A stretch of DNA of 64,000 nucleotides, from assembly GCA_963805525.1 (NCBI GenBank), contig CAWDUT010000006.1, positions 1,240,001 through 1,304,000 of the forward strand, given 5' to 3'. This document shows, one piece after another, positions 39,459-48,095 of the stretch. The translations under genes were made by a program, and so were the position numbers. Within the stretch, counting starts at the first letter, position 1; each line of letters begins with the position of its first letter. Origin of the DNA: DASQFQ01 sp963805525 (GTDB lineage Bacteria; Actinomycetota; Thermoleophilia; Solirubrobacterales; Solirubrobacteraceae). The notes beneath the pieces are model-generated. The model was not told where the DNA came from. It ran no database searches and saw nothing but the letters and a program-made list of their open reading frames with translations.

Positions 39459-40943
39459 ATGCACGCTCCCCTGCACTCGACGACCGAGAGCCAGCCCGAC
39501 CGGCGGCGCTGGCTCGCGCTTGCGGTGATCGTCGCCGCGCAGTTCATGGTCGTGCTCGACGTGGCGATCGTCAACGTCGCGCTCCCCACGATCAAGACCG
39601 ACCTCGGCTTCAGCCAGGAGAACCTGCAGTGGGTGGTGACCGCCTACTCGATCATGTTCGGCGGCGTGCTCCTGCTGGGCGGCCGCATGGCCGACCTGCT
39701 CGGCCGGCGGCGCCTGTTCATGGCCGGGCTCATGCTCTTCAGCGTCAGCTCGCTGCTCGACGGGCTCGCCTGGTCGGAAGGCTCGCTGATCGCCTTCCGC
39801 GCCCTCCAGGGCCTCGGCGCCGCGATGCTCTCCCCGGCCGCGCTGTCGATCCTCACCACCACGTTCCCCGAGGGCAAGGAGCGGAACTTCGCGCTCGGGA
39901 TCTGGGGCGCGGTCTCCGGCAGCGGCGGCGCGGCGGGCGTGCTGCTCGGCGGTGCGCTCACCAGCTCGCTCGACTGGTCCTGGATCTTCTTCATCAACGT
40001 CCCGGTCGGCGCGCTCGTGCTGGCGCTGACGCCGCGGCTGGTGCGCGAGAGCGTGGCCGGCGTGACCCACCGGCACTTCGACGTGCCGGGCGCGATCTCG
40101 ATCACCGGCGGGCTGATGCTGCTCGTGTACGCCATGACCCGCGCCGTCCAGCACGGCTGGGGGACGACCGAGACGATCGCGCTGCTGGCGGCCTCGGCCG
40201 CGCTGATCGTGGCCTTCGTCGCCATCGAGCTGCGCTCGCAGGCGCCGCTGCTGCCGATGCGCATGTTCCGCTCGCGCACGCTGTCCGGCTCCAATCTCGC
40301 CGGGCTGCTGATGGGCGCCGCCGTGTTCTCGCAGTTCTTCCTGCTCACGCTGTACATGCAGCAGGTGCTGCACTACTCGGCGCTGGAGACCGGCGTGGCC
40401 TACATCGCGCTGACGCTGACGATCATCGTCTTCGCGAACGTCTCGCAGAAGCTCGCCCTCAGGATCGGGATCCGGCCCGTGCTGGCGCTGGGGCTGGTGC
40501 TCGTGAGCGGCGGCCTGCTCCTCTACGCGCGCCTCCCGGTCGACGGGCACTACTTCTGGGATCTCTTCCCGGCGTTCCTGATCAGCGGGCTCGGGATGTC
40601 CTTCGGGTTCATCCCGATGACGATCGGCGCGCTCGCGGGCGTCCGGCACTCCGACGCCGGCATCGCTGCTGGGCTGATCAACACCTCCCAGCAGATCGGC
40701 GGGGCGATCGGCGTGGCCGCGGCCACCACGATCGCGGCGACCTCGACGAGCCACTACCTGGCCGCGCACCCGGGCGCCGCGCCGGCGGGAGGCCACGCGC
40801 TGACCCACGGCTTCAACGTCGCGTTCCTCGTGCTCGCGGCGGTGGCCGCCGCGGCCGCGATCGGCTCGGCGCTGCTGGTGGAGTCGAAGGCGCGGCTCGC
40901 GGCGGCGGGGATCGGCGCGGAGGTCGTGCCCCAGGCGGCCTAG
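39459..40943 (+). CDS. MFS transporter, DHA2 family
   Basis: A 494-residue, probably 14-helix drug exporter. Helix-1 motif LDVAIVNVALPTI, motif A GRMADLLGRRRLF and helix-5 region SGSGGAAGVLLGGAL are as in EmrB/QacA-type pumps. It is closely similar in layout to the pump at 23806. AGAAGGAG lies nine bases before ATG 39459, inside a potential hairpin. No regulator gene is adjacent. A long terminator hairpin follows. Confidence 0.92.
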   Translation: MHAPLHSTTESQPDRRRWLALAVIVAAQFMVVLDVAIVNVALPTIKTDLGFSQENLQWVVTAYSIMFGGVLLLGGRMADLLGRRRLFMAGLMLFSVSSLLDGLAWSEGSLIAFRALQGLGAAMLSPAALSILTTTFPEGKERNFALGIWGAVSGSGGAAGVLLGGALTSSLDWSWIFFINVPVGALVLALTPRLVRESVAGVTHRHFDVPGAISITGGLMLLVYAMTRAVQHGWGTTETIALLAASAALIVAFVAIELRSQAPLLPMRMFRSRTLSGSNLAGLLMGAAVFSQFFLLTLYMQQVLHYSALETGVAYIALTLTIIVFANVSQKLALRIGIRPVLALGLVLVSGGLLLYARLPVDGHYFWDLFPAFLISGLGMSFGFIPMTIGALAGVRHSDAGIAAGLINTSQQIGGAIGVAAATTIAATSTSHYLAAHPGAAPAGGHALTHGFNVAFLVLAAVAAAAAIGSALLVESKARLAAAGIGAEVVPQAA

Positions 40944-40950
40944 GTCGTGT

Positions 40951-40985
40951 CCGAACCCGCCGGCGCGCGTCGCCGGCGGGTTCGG
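40951..40985 (+). terminator. 15-base-pair hairpin terminator after the pump
   Basis: A perfect 15-base stem (CCGAACCCGCCGGCG and its complement) with a CGCGT loop, eight bases after the pump stop. No T-run. Confidence 0.8.
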
Positions 40986-41022
40986 GCGCTACAACGCGGT
41001 CCGGCGTGGGTAGGCACTGGAC

Positions 41023-42219
41023 GTGGGCGACGAATCACTGGAAGTCGGACCGGGGGAGAGCGCGTTATGGGAGCTGCTGAGTCTCGGGCGGCTCCTGGCT
41101 CCGGAGCGCCTCCCCGAGGTCGCCGCCACCGCGGTGGAGCGCTTCGGCGGGCGTGACGTCGAGCTGCTGCTCGTCGACCACGGCCAGGAGCTGCTGGTGC
41201 AGCTGGGCGGATCCGAGCCGCCCGTGCGCATCGACGGGAGCGTCGCGGGGCGGGCGTTCCGGCAGGTCGGGGTGCAGGAGATCCCGGTCCCGGACGGCCG
41301 GCGGCTGTGGCTGCCGCTGCTGGATGGGGTGGATCGCCTCGGGGTGCTCGGCCTGACGTTCAGCGAGCCCGATGAGCTCACGCGCACCCGCGCCCTGAAG
41401 TTCGCCGCGCTGCTCGCCGAGATCCTGGTCAGCAAGTCCACGTACGGCGACTCGCTGGTGCGGACGGCGCGGCTGCGGCCGATGACGCTGGCCGCGGAGA
41501 TGCAGTGGTCGCTGATGCCGCCGCTCACGGTCGGCAGCGAGCGTGTGGTCGTGAGCGGTGTCGTCCAGCCGTCCTACGAGGTCGGCGGCGACATCTTCGA
41601 CTACGCGCTGGCCGAGGGTGTGGCGCACGTCGCGCTCTTCGATGCGATGGGGCACGGCCTCGAGGCCGCGATGCTGGCGGCGCTCGCCGTGGGGGCGTAT
41701 CGCAACGCGCGCCGGCGCCCCGTGCCGCTCGCCGAGACCGTGACCGCGATCGAGGAGGCGCTCGCGGCCCAGTTCGGCCAGGGGCGCTTCGTCACCGCGC
41801 TGGTCACGCAGCTCGACCTCGACTCCGGGCACTTTCGATGGGTCTGCGCGGGCCATCGTCCGCCGCTCCTGCTCCGCGAGGGGCGGGTCGTGAAGGAGCT
41901 CTCGCGACCGCCGAACGCGCCGCTCGGGCTCCGACTCAACGGCGACGTGCACGAGGAGGCGCTCGAGCCGGGCGACCGGCTGGCGCTCTACTCGGACGGC
42001 GTGGTCGAGGCGATGCACAGCGAGAGCGGCGAGCGCTTCGGCATCGAGCGGCTCGTCGACTTCATCGCTCGGGCTGAGGCCGCGGGCGAGCCGGTGCCCG
42101 AGACGATGCGCCTGCTCGGGCACGCGGTGGTCAAGCACCAGGGGGACGAGTTGCAGGACGACGCCACACAGGTCCTGATCGAGTGGCGGGGCGGCGAGAT
42201 GGAGAGCCTGCTCGAATAA
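41023..42219 (+). CDS. SpoIIE/RsbU-type PP2C serine phosphatase with GAF-like sensor
   Basis: A 398-residue protein. Residues 1-135 look like a GAF-type sensor; 155-395 form the PPM/PP2C SpoIIE domain: LAAEMQWSLMPPL, QPSYEVGGDIFDYA (metal Asp residues), LFDAMGHGLEAA, CAGHRPPLLLREG, LYSDGVVEAM and DDATQVLIEW. Such phosphatases dephosphorylate anti-sigma-antagonists and switch stress sigma factors on; no antagonist or anti-sigma kinase is next to it. It starts with GTG 41023 without a good ribosome-binding site. Confidence 0.9.
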   Translation: MGDESLEVGPGESALWELLSLGRLLAPERLPEVAATAVERFGGRDVELLLVDHGQELLVQLGGSEPPVRIDGSVAGRAFRQVGVQEIPVPDGRRLWLPLLDGVDRLGVLGLTFSEPDELTRTRALKFAALLAEILVSKSTYGDSLVRTARLRPMTLAAEMQWSLMPPLTVGSERVVVSGVVQPSYEVGGDIFDYALAEGVAHVALFDAMGHGLEAAMLAALAVGAYRNARRRPVPLAETVTAIEEALAAQFGQGRFVTALVTQLDLDSGHFRWVCAGHRPPLLLREGRVVKELSRPPNAPLGLRLNGDVHEEALEPGDRLALYSDGVVEAMHSESGERFGIERLVDFIARAEAAGEPVPETMRLLGHAVVKHQGDELQDDATQVLIEWRGGEMESLLE

Positions 42220-42224
42220 CGGCA

Positions 42225-42530
42225 AAGAGCCGCTGGAGGAAGGTGACGCGAACGGATCGGGCGCGCGCGCTCGCACGGCCTCGGCCGCATCCGCGTACGC
42301 CTCCGCCGCCCAGGAGGTGGTCGCCGCGACGCTCGCCCCGTGCCGGGCGGGGAGTGCAGGAAGTCCCACCGCCGCATCCGCCGCTCCTCGCCCTCGACGA
42401 TCGCGACGCACTCGCCGCTGAGCACGACGAACCCCTCCGTCGCGTCCTCCGCGTGGTAGTAGCCGCCCGCCTCACCGGGCTGCAGCACGTGGATGTGCAG
42501 CCCGGCGCCGAGGTCGCGCCCCGTGCCTCC
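42225..42530 (-). pseudogene. cupin gene remnant with internal deletion
   Basis: On the minus strand, after a TGA at 42533-42531, one frame reads GAGLHIHVLQPGEAGGYYHAED and GEERRMRRWDFLHSPPG, a typical cupin with its His and Glu residues. Near 42348 the similarity jumps to another frame (ARHGASVAATTSWAAEAY), which fits the tail of the same type of protein. The N-terminus, the middle segment after PPG and a proper stop are missing. This fills most of the 334-base gap between the phosphatase and PadR genes; nothing else is seen there. Confidence 0.5.
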
Positions 42531-42536
42531 TCATTT

Positions 42537-42561
42537 CTATACCTAGACTGTCGATGTATAG
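42537..42561. promoter_or_regulatory. padR promoter and inverted repeat
   Basis: CTATAC (42537-42542) and GTATAG (42556-42561) form an inverted repeat across the -10 region (TATACCT or TAGACT) and the padR ATG at 42554. The layout suggests self-repression and a leaderless or very short-leader mRNA. Confidence 0.5.
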
Positions 42562-42892
42562 TCGCCACGTGCGCGGCGACCTGCTCCGAGGCCACCTTGA
42601 CGGGCTGTTACTGGTGGTGCTGGCTGATGCTCCCGGCCATGGCTACGAGCTCAGCCGGCGGTTGACGGACCGCAGCGGCGGCGAGCTCGACGTGCACGAG
42701 GGCTCGCTCTATCCCGCGCTGCACCGGCTCGAGCGGGGCGGGCTCGTCGAGAGCGCGTGGTCCAGCGGCGAGGCCCGGCGCCGGCGCGTCTACCGGCTGA
42801 CCTCGGCGGGCCGCCGTGCGGCAGGGGAGTCGCGCAAGGAGTGGAGGACGTTCTCCAGCGCGGTCGACCGGGTGCTGGGCGGGACGGCGTGA
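42554..42892 (+). CDS. PadR family transcription regulator
   Basis: A 112-residue PadR winged helix: LDGLLLVVLADAPGHGYELSRRL, then EGSLYPALHRLERGGLVES and the wing SGEARRRRVYRLTSAGRRA. The ATG at 42554 lies in an inverted repeat; GTG 42569 is an alternative. Its stop overlaps the start of the membrane protein gene (GTGA), the usual PadR-partner arrangement, in which the regulator controls both genes. Confidence 0.92.
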   Translation: MYSRHVRGDLLRGHLDGLLLVVLADAPGHGYELSRRLTDRSGGELDVHEGSLYPALHRLERGGLVESAWSSGEARRRRVYRLTSAGRRAAGESRKEWRTFSSAVDRVLGGTA

Positions 42893-43731
42893 GCCCGGTC
42901 GAGCGGTACCTCACGGAGCTGGGCGCCGCCCTCCGGGTGCGCGGCCGCGTGCGGCGGCGCTTCCTGCGCGAGTGCCGCGACCATCTCGCCGACGCCGCGG
43001 CCGAGCGCGGGGAGGAGGGGGCCGTGCGCGCCTTCGGGCCCGCGCCGGCGATCGCGGCCGCACTCGACGCCGAGGTGGCGGCGCGGCGCGGCGTGCGCTC
43101 GACGTTCGCCACCGCGGCGGGCGTGCTCGCGACCGGCGGCTCGACGCTCGCGCTGATCCACGCCTCCTCGCCGGACGCGACCGCGCCCGTGTGGTGGGCG
43201 GTCGCCTTCTTCGTCGCCGCGCAGCTGGCCGCGGTCAGCGCCGGCCTCGCTCTGCTGCAGGCGCTTGTCCTGCGTCGTGAGGCGATATCCCCCGCCGACG
43301 CGATGCTGCTCGCCCGCCGCAACGGCTGCGCGCTCGTGGCCGCCGGCGTGACGATGTTCTCCGCCGGCGCGGCGGTCCCGGGCCAGGGCTCCGCGGCCCT
43401 GCTCCTCGCGGGCCCGGCGCTCGTCTGCGTCGCGCTGGTCGCCGTGCTGCGCGCGCGGTCGCTCGCTCACCGGCTCGCCGGTGCGAACCGTCCCGCCGTC
43501 CGGCCGCCGCTCGAGGACCTCGGGCGCCTCACGCGCCTGCCGATCCCCTCGGTCGGTGATCACACGCTGCTGTCGGTCACCACGGCCGTCGCAGCCGCGG
43601 CGGCGTTCGCCCGCGACCTCGGCGAGCACGCGACCGCCGGCGGCGCGGTCGTCACCGCCGGCGTCGAGGCGATGGCCGTCGTCGGCTGCTTCGCCGTCTT
43701 CGGTGTGGCGCTCGGCCTCCGGCGCCGCTGA
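42889..43731 (+). CDS. PadR-linked membrane protein
   Basis: A 280-residue protein. A cytoplasmic N-terminus of about 65 residues (VERYLTELGAALRVRGRVRRRFLRECRDHLADA) is the typical start of proteins coupled to PadR genes (DUF1700/HAAS-like), followed by about six hydrophobic segments. Function unknown; partners of this type are often membrane stress proteins or transport components. GTG 42889 overlaps the padR stop. Confidence 0.8.
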   Translation: MSPVERYLTELGAALRVRGRVRRRFLRECRDHLADAAAERGEEGAVRAFGPAPAIAAALDAEVAARRGVRSTFATAAGVLATGGSTLALIHASSPDATAPVWWAVAFFVAAQLAAVSAGLALLQALVLRREAISPADAMLLARRNGCALVAAGVTMFSAGAAVPGQGSAALLLAGPALVCVALVAVLRARSLAHRLAGANRPAVRPPLEDLGRLTRLPIPSVGDHTLLSVTTAVAAAAAFARDLGEHATAGGAVVTAGVEAMAVVGCFAVFGVALGLRRR

Positions 43732-43740
43732 CCGGAGCGC

Positions 43741-44604
43741 TCATCCGACGGCGAGCACGATGGTGAAGATCGCGCCCGCCACGCAGCAGTAGATCGCGAA
43801 CGGCGTCAGCCGGTTGGTCTCGAAGAAGCGCACGAGGAAGCGCACCGAGACATAGGCGGCCGCCGCGGCGCACAGCGCGCCCACCAGAGCGGGACCGCGC
43901 AGCCCGTTGCCCTGCGGCCCAAGCAGGTCCGGGAGCTTGAGGACGGCGGCCGCCCCGATGATCGGCGTGGCGAGCAGGAACGAGAAGCGCGCGGCGTCCT
44001 CGTTCGAGAGGCCCGCGAGCAGGCCGCCCGCCATCGTCGCGCCCGAGCGCGAGAACCCCGGCAGGAGCGCGATCGTCTGGGCGGTGCCGATCGCGATCGC
44101 GCGCCGCGGCGTCAGCTCGCGCGCCACGCGCTCGTCGCTGAGGTGCTCGTCCTGGCGGACGGGTGCGCTGCGGCGCAGCCGCTCCGCCCCGAACAGCATC
44201 AGCCCGTTGCAGAACAGGAAGATCGCGGCCGTGGTCGGCGACGCGAACACCTTCCGCAGCGAGTGCTCGAGCAGCAGACCCAGCAGCCCCGCCGGGATCG
44301 TGCCGAGGACCAGGTACCAGCCGAGCCGCGCGTCGGTGTCGCCGGGCGCGATCCCGCGCCGCCGGACCGATCGCAGCAGCCCGCGCACGATCCGCGCCCA
44401 GTCGCGCCGGAAGAAGCCCAGCAGGACCAGCGCGGTGGCGAGGTGGGTGGCGACGAGGAACGTCAGGAACGCGTCGTCGTTCTGCTGGATGTCCCATCCG
44501 AGCAGCTTCGGCGCGATCACGCTGTGGCCGAGGCTGGAGACCGGGAACAGCTCCGCCGCGCCCTGGATCAACCCGAGCACGACGGCCTGGAAGTAGGAGA
44601 TCAC
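43741..44604 (-). CDS. uppP: undecaprenyl-diphosphatase (UppP/BacA)
   Basis: A 287-residue polytopic membrane phosphatase that recycles undecaprenyl pyrophosphate to the monophosphate carrier. The two signature regions are present: GLIQGAAELFPVSSLGHSVI (Glu and the PVSS-Gly-His loop) and LPGFSRSGATMAGG (Ser/Arg of the active site). GTG 44604 overlaps the DedA stop (GTGA). It is the last gene of the envelope operon that begins with the OmpR regulator at 50158. Confidence 0.93.
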   Translation of the reverse strand: MISYFQAVVLGLIQGAAELFPVSSLGHSVIAPKLLGWDIQQNDDAFLTFLVATHLATALVLLGFFRRDWARIVRGLLRSVRRRGIAPGDTDARLGWYLVLGTIPAGLLGLLLEHSLRKVFASPTTAAIFLFCNGLMLFGAERLRRSAPVRQDEHLSDERVARELTPRRAIAIGTAQTIALLPGFSRSGATMAGGLLAGLSNEDAARFSFLLATPIIGAAAVLKLPDLLGPQGNGLRGPALVGALCAAAAAYVSVRFLVRFFETNRLTPFAIYCCVAGAIFTIVLAVG

Positions 44605-45203
44605 GCGAGCACCCGCCGGCGGCGGATGAGCAGCGTCACGGCGCCCGCGGCCAGCAGCGCCACGGCGGCGTAGTCGGCGTAGCGGAACGCGTGGTGGACG
44701 CTGTCCCAGTGGACGCCGAGGGCGTACCCGGCGATCCCGAACGCCGCGCACCACAGCAGCGACGCGACCGCGGTCAGCGCCGTGTACGGGCCGAGCGGGT
44801 ACTCGAGCGCGCCGGCCGGGACGGAGACGAACGAGCGCACGAGCGGCGTGAGCCGGCCGAACAGCACGAACGCCGAGCCGTAGCGGCCGAACCAGCGCTC
44901 GGCGCGCCGGAAGCGCTCCGGCCCGAGGTGCAGCCAGCGCCCGTGGCGCGCGATGAACGGCCGGCCGCCGGCGCGCCCGAGCGCCCAGCCGGCCAGCGAG
45001 CCCGCCAGGTAGCCGAGCGTGCCGGCAGCGATGGCCGCCGCCAGCGAGGACGACGGGTGCCCGGCGACCGCGCCCGCGGCGAGCGCGCCGGCGAACAGCA
45101 TGATCAGCTCGCCGCCGGCGGGCAGCAGCGCGTCGACCGCCATCAGCGCGAACACGCCGGCGAGGCCGAGGTCGGCGATCCAGCTCGTGAGCTGCGCCGT
45201 CAT
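44601..45203 (-). CDS. DedA family membrane protein (second copy)
   Basis: A 200-residue DedA/SNARE-associated protein with four to five hydrophobic segments and re-entrant loops. Family residues: LLPAGGELIMLFAGALAAG (the Glu), GRAGGRPFIARHGR, FGRYGSAFVLFGRLTPLVRSFVSVPAG (the Arg pair). DedA proteins have been shown to return undecaprenyl phosphate across the membrane, which fits its place before uppP. ATG 45203 overlaps the Ppm synthase stop. Confidence 0.9.
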   Translation of the reverse strand: MTAQLTSWIADLGLAGVFALMAVDALLPAGGELIMLFAGALAAGAVAGHPSSSLAAAIAAGTLGYLAGSLAGWALGRAGGRPFIARHGRWLHLGPERFRRAERWFGRYGSAFVLFGRLTPLVRSFVSVPAGALEYPLGPYTALTAVASLLWCAAFGIAGYALGVHWDSVHHAFRYADYAAVALLAAGAVTLLIRRRRVLA

Positions 45204-45964
45204 CGCGCCGCCCGCGGGGTGGCGTGATCGCCGGCGCGCTCGACCGTGCCCATGCGCATGAGCGGGACCCGCCACATCGCCTCGAGCGCGATCGCGGGGG
45301 ACATCTTCGAGATCCCGTGCTCGCGCTCGCGGAACACGATCGGGATCTCCGCGATCTCGAGCCCCGCCCGCGCCGCGTGGTACGTCAGCTCGATCTGGAA
45401 CGCGTAGCCGCGGCTGTGGACGAGGTCGCCGTCGAGCGCCCGCAGCGCGCCCGCCCGGAAGCACTTGAAGCCGCCGGTCAGATCGGTGAACGGGAGCCCG
45501 AGCACGGCCGCCGCGTAGCGGCCTCCGGCGCGGGAGAGCAGGCGCCGGTGCAGCGACCACCCCTCGACGCCGCCGCCCGCCAGGTAACGCGAGCCGAGCA
45601 CCAGGTCGGCGCCGTGGCGCGCCGCCTCGATCAGCCGCGGGAGGTCGGCCGGGTCATGGGAGAGGTCGGCGTCCATCTCGATGATGAGGTCGGCGCCGCC
45701 CGCGAGCGCGAGCTCGAAGCCGGCGAGGTAGGCGCCGCCGAGGCCGCCCTTCCCCGGCCGGTGGTGGACGCGGACGTCGTCGTGCTCGCGGGCCAGCTCG
45801 TCGGCGAGCTCGCCGGTGCCGTCCGGCGACGCGTCGTCGACGACGAGCACGGTGCCGGCGACCGGCGGGTCGCAGCTCGCGAGCGCGGCCCGGGTGAGGG
45901 CGACGACGGTCGGGAGGTTCTCCCGTTCGTCGTAGGTGGGGAGGACGACCCAGACGCTGGTCAT
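45200..45964 (-). CDS. polyprenol-phosphate mannose synthase-type GT2 glycosyltransferase
   Basis: A 254-residue GT2 enzyme of the DPM1/Ppm1 type: VVLPTYDERENLP, VVDDASPDGTGELA, GKGGLGGAYLAGFELA, the metal-binding EMDADLSHDP (98-100 DAD), DLTGGFKCFR and EREHGISKMS. It would transfer a hexose (usually mannose from GDP-mannose) to polyprenyl phosphate. No C-terminal membrane anchor is seen. It is coupled to the GT-C gene upstream (ATGA), which would use the product. Confidence 0.9.
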   Translation of the reverse strand: MTSVWVVLPTYDERENLPTVVALTRAALASCDPPVAGTVLVVDDASPDGTGELADELAREHDDVRVHHRPGKGGLGGAYLAGFELALAGGADLIIEMDADLSHDPADLPRLIEAARHGADLVLGSRYLAGGGVEGWSLHRRLLSRAGGRYAAAVLGLPFTDLTGGFKCFRAGALRALDGDLVHSRGYAFQIELTYHAARAGLEIAEIPIVFREREHGISKMSPAIALEAMWRVPLMRMGTVERAGDHATPRAAR

Positions 45965-47421
45965 GGCTGACTCCTTGGGGAGGACGTGCGGTGATAGATC
46001 GGATGGCCGTGCACGTGGGCGACCACCCGGTAGTGGGCGTGGAGCGCGCGGGCGGTGGCGCCGCCGGGGTCGAGTCCCCAGTGGCTGGGGCGCTGCCAGC
46101 CGACGACCCACGTCGGCCGCCGCGGCGAGTCCAGGAGCTGACGCAGTCGCGCCGTCGCGCCGGGGTGGGCGCGGACGAGCAGGCTCCAGGCGTACGGGTA
46201 CGGGCTGGGGAGGCCGGTGTAGTAGCCGACGTTCGCGCGGGCGTACATGACGTACTGCGTGTCGCCGGGCCGCGCGTGGTCGCGCACGTAGCTCGCCACC
46301 GCGACGACGCCGTGGCGCTGCTGGAGCTTGTGCACCGGCCCGACGCCGCCGACCGTCCCGATCACCGCGAGCGCGGCGAGCCAGGCGGCGACGAGCCCGC
46401 CGGCACGCACCCGCGACAGGGCGGCGGCGCTGAGCAGGCTCGCCGGCGCGACCAGCTCGATCAGGTAGTGCGGCCAGTAGCTGCCGCCGCCGAGGACGCC
46501 GACGGCGCCGGCGCCGAGCCAGGCCGCGAGCGTGACGGCCAGCACGCGGTCGCCGCGCAGCACCGCGAGCCCCCGCAGCGCGATCACGAGCAGCGCGAGC
46601 AGGCCGGAGCCGGTGATCGGCAGCCACAGGCTCTTCAGGCGAACCTGGAGCGGGAGGTTCGACGCCGCGAGCACGTTCAGCGCGTGGATCCGGAAGCCGA
46701 ACAGGGCGTAGACGAGGCTGCCGGGGGAGAGGTGGGCCGCGGCCAGCCAGACGCCGACGCCCGCGATCGGGATGAGCGCGCCGGCCGCGTACGCGGCGGC
46801 CTGGCGCAGGCGCGGGCCCCGGCTCGCCAGCAGGAACACCGCGCCCGCGAAGCCCGCGTCGAGGAACGACTGCTTGATCAGCGCCGCCGCCACCGCGAGC
46901 AGCCCGGCGCCGACCAGCCAGCGGGCCTGGCCGCGGCGATGCGTGGCCACGAGGCAGCCGATCGATCCGGCGGCCGGGACGGCGGCGAGCAGCTCGGACG
47001 GCGTGTAGACGGCCGCGAGCGCGATCGAGCTCGCCAGCCCGGCGCTCAGCACGGCCGCGATCCGCGCCGCGCGCTCGCCGGCGACCGCGCGGGTGACGAC
47101 AGTCGTGACGGCGACGAGCGCCAGCGCGGCGACGATGCCGAGGACGCGGATCCCGGTCGGTCCGCCGGCGATCGCGAGCTTGTAGAGCGCCACGAGCAGC
47201 GGCGGACGGTCGAGCCAGTACGCGCCGTAGAGCGAGCCGTGCCCGCTGCCCCAGGCCTTGGCGATGAACGCGACGCCGCCCTCGTCGATGCCGAGCGGGA
47301 AGTGGAGGTAGAGCAGCCGGAGGGCGACGGTGGCGAGCAGCGCGACGGCGAGCACGACGTGCGTGCGGAGGCGCTCGCGTGTGCGGGCGGGCGCGGCCAC
47401 GGGACGATCGAGCAGGAGCAT
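45961..47421 (-). CDS. GT-C membrane glycosyltransferase (ArnT/PMT-like)
   Basis: A 486-residue protein with about 11 hydrophobic segments. The first outer loop carries Asp-46/Glu-47 (FPLGIDEGGV), the acidic pair that is catalytic in PMT/ArnT-type enzymes using polyprenyl-phosphate sugars, followed by YWLDRPPLL. A C-terminal soluble part begins near GPVHKLQQRHGVVAVASYV. It probably transfers the sugar made by the neighbouring Ppm-type synthase to a protein, lipid or wall glycan. ATG 47421 touches the upstream DedA stop. Confidence 0.86.
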   Translation of the reverse strand: MLLLDRPVAAPARTRERLRTHVVLAVALLATVALRLLYLHFPLGIDEGGVAFIAKAWGSGHGSLYGAYWLDRPPLLVALYKLAIAGGPTGIRVLGIVAALALVAVTTVVTRAVAGERAARIAAVLSAGLASSIALAAVYTPSELLAAVPAAGSIGCLVATHRRGQARWLVGAGLLAVAAALIKQSFLDAGFAGAVFLLASRGPRLRQAAAYAAGALIPIAGVGVWLAAAHLSPGSLVYALFGFRIHALNVLAASNLPLQVRLKSLWLPITGSGLLALLVIALRGLAVLRGDRVLAVTLAAWLGAGAVGVLGGGSYWPHYLIELVAPASLLSAAALSRVRAGGLVAAWLAALAVIGTVGGVGPVHKLQQRHGVVAVASYVRDHARPGDTQYVMYARANVGYYTGLPSPYPYAWSLLVRAHPGATARLRQLLDSPRRPTWVVGWQRPSHWGLDPGGATARALHAHYRVVAHVHGHPIYHRTSSPRSQP

Positions 47422-48014
47422 CAGCCGAGCCCCGGGAGCTCGTGACGCGCGCCGCTGGGCCCGCGCCGCGACCGCAGCACCGCGACCAGCGCGGCGACGA
47501 CGGCACCGGCCAGCGCGGCGACCCACAGCCCGGCGGCCACCGCGGGCCCGACCAGCGAGGCGAGGCTCGCCACCGTCGCGGCCCAGACGAACGCGCCGGC
47601 CAGGTTGTAGAGCGCGAACCGGGGCCACGGCATCGCACCGGCGCCGGCGAGCACCGCGGCGACGATGCGGACGCCGGGGACGAAGCGGCCGAGGAAGACG
47701 GTCTTCGCGCCGTGGCGGTCGAAGAAGCGCTCGCCGCGCTCGAGCGCGTGCGCCCGGAAGGCCGCGAGCGGGCCGCCGTGGCGCGTCAGGACCGCGCGCC
47801 CGCCGCGCCGCCCGAGCCAGTAGCCGAGCGTGTCGCCCATGACCGCCGCGGCGACCGCGATGCCGATCACGAACGCGAGCGAGAGCCGGCCGGCGCCGGC
47901 GAGCACGCCGGCGGTGAGCAGCGCGGTCTCACCCGGGAGAGGGACGCCCGCGGACTCCCCGAAGATCAGCGCGAACAGGACCGGATAGCCCAGGTGGGCA
48001 GGGACGTGGAGCAT
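47421..48014 (-). CDS. DedA family membrane protein (first copy)
   Basis: A 197-residue DedA protein: FALIFGESAGVPLPGETALLTAG (the Glu motif), GDTLGYWLGRRGGRAVLTRHG, FFDRHGAKTVFLGRFVPGVRIVAAVLAG (Arg pair). It differs clearly from the second DedA in the same operon. It opens the downstream part of the operon, 81 bases after the kinase, and OmpR-type direct repeats lie in that gap. Likely role: lipid carrier translocation across the membrane. Confidence 0.9.
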   Translation of the reverse strand: MLHVPAHLGYPVLFALIFGESAGVPLPGETALLTAGVLAGAGRLSLAFVIGIAVAAAVMGDTLGYWLGRRGGRAVLTRHGGPLAAFRAHALERGERFFDRHGAKTVFLGRFVPGVRIVAAVLAGAGAMPWPRFALYNLAGAFVWAATVASLASLVGPAVAAGLWVAALAGAVVAALVAVLRSRRGPSGARHELPGLG

Positions 48015-48060
48015 CGCGACCGATCGTGCCGGGGGGCGATCGGGCCGTAGTGAGCATCAT

Positions 48061-48079
48061 GTTGGGACCGTGTTGGGAC
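48061..48079 (-). promoter_or_regulatory. OmpR-type direct repeat upstream of the first dedA
   Basis: On the minus strand GTCCCAAC occurs twice, 11 bases apart (48079-48072 and 48068-48061), 47-65 bases before the dedA start. Two copies with an 11-base period are the usual form of an OmpR/PhoB-class binding site. A related pair is in front of the regulator gene. Confidence 0.55.
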
Positions 48080-48095
48080 GGTCCCGCGCGGTTCG

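Noticed and set aside
42183..42665. 160-codon plus-strand frame between phosphatase and padR
   Set aside because: Composition is Arg/Pro-rich and it is antisense to the cupin remnant; no start site or family.
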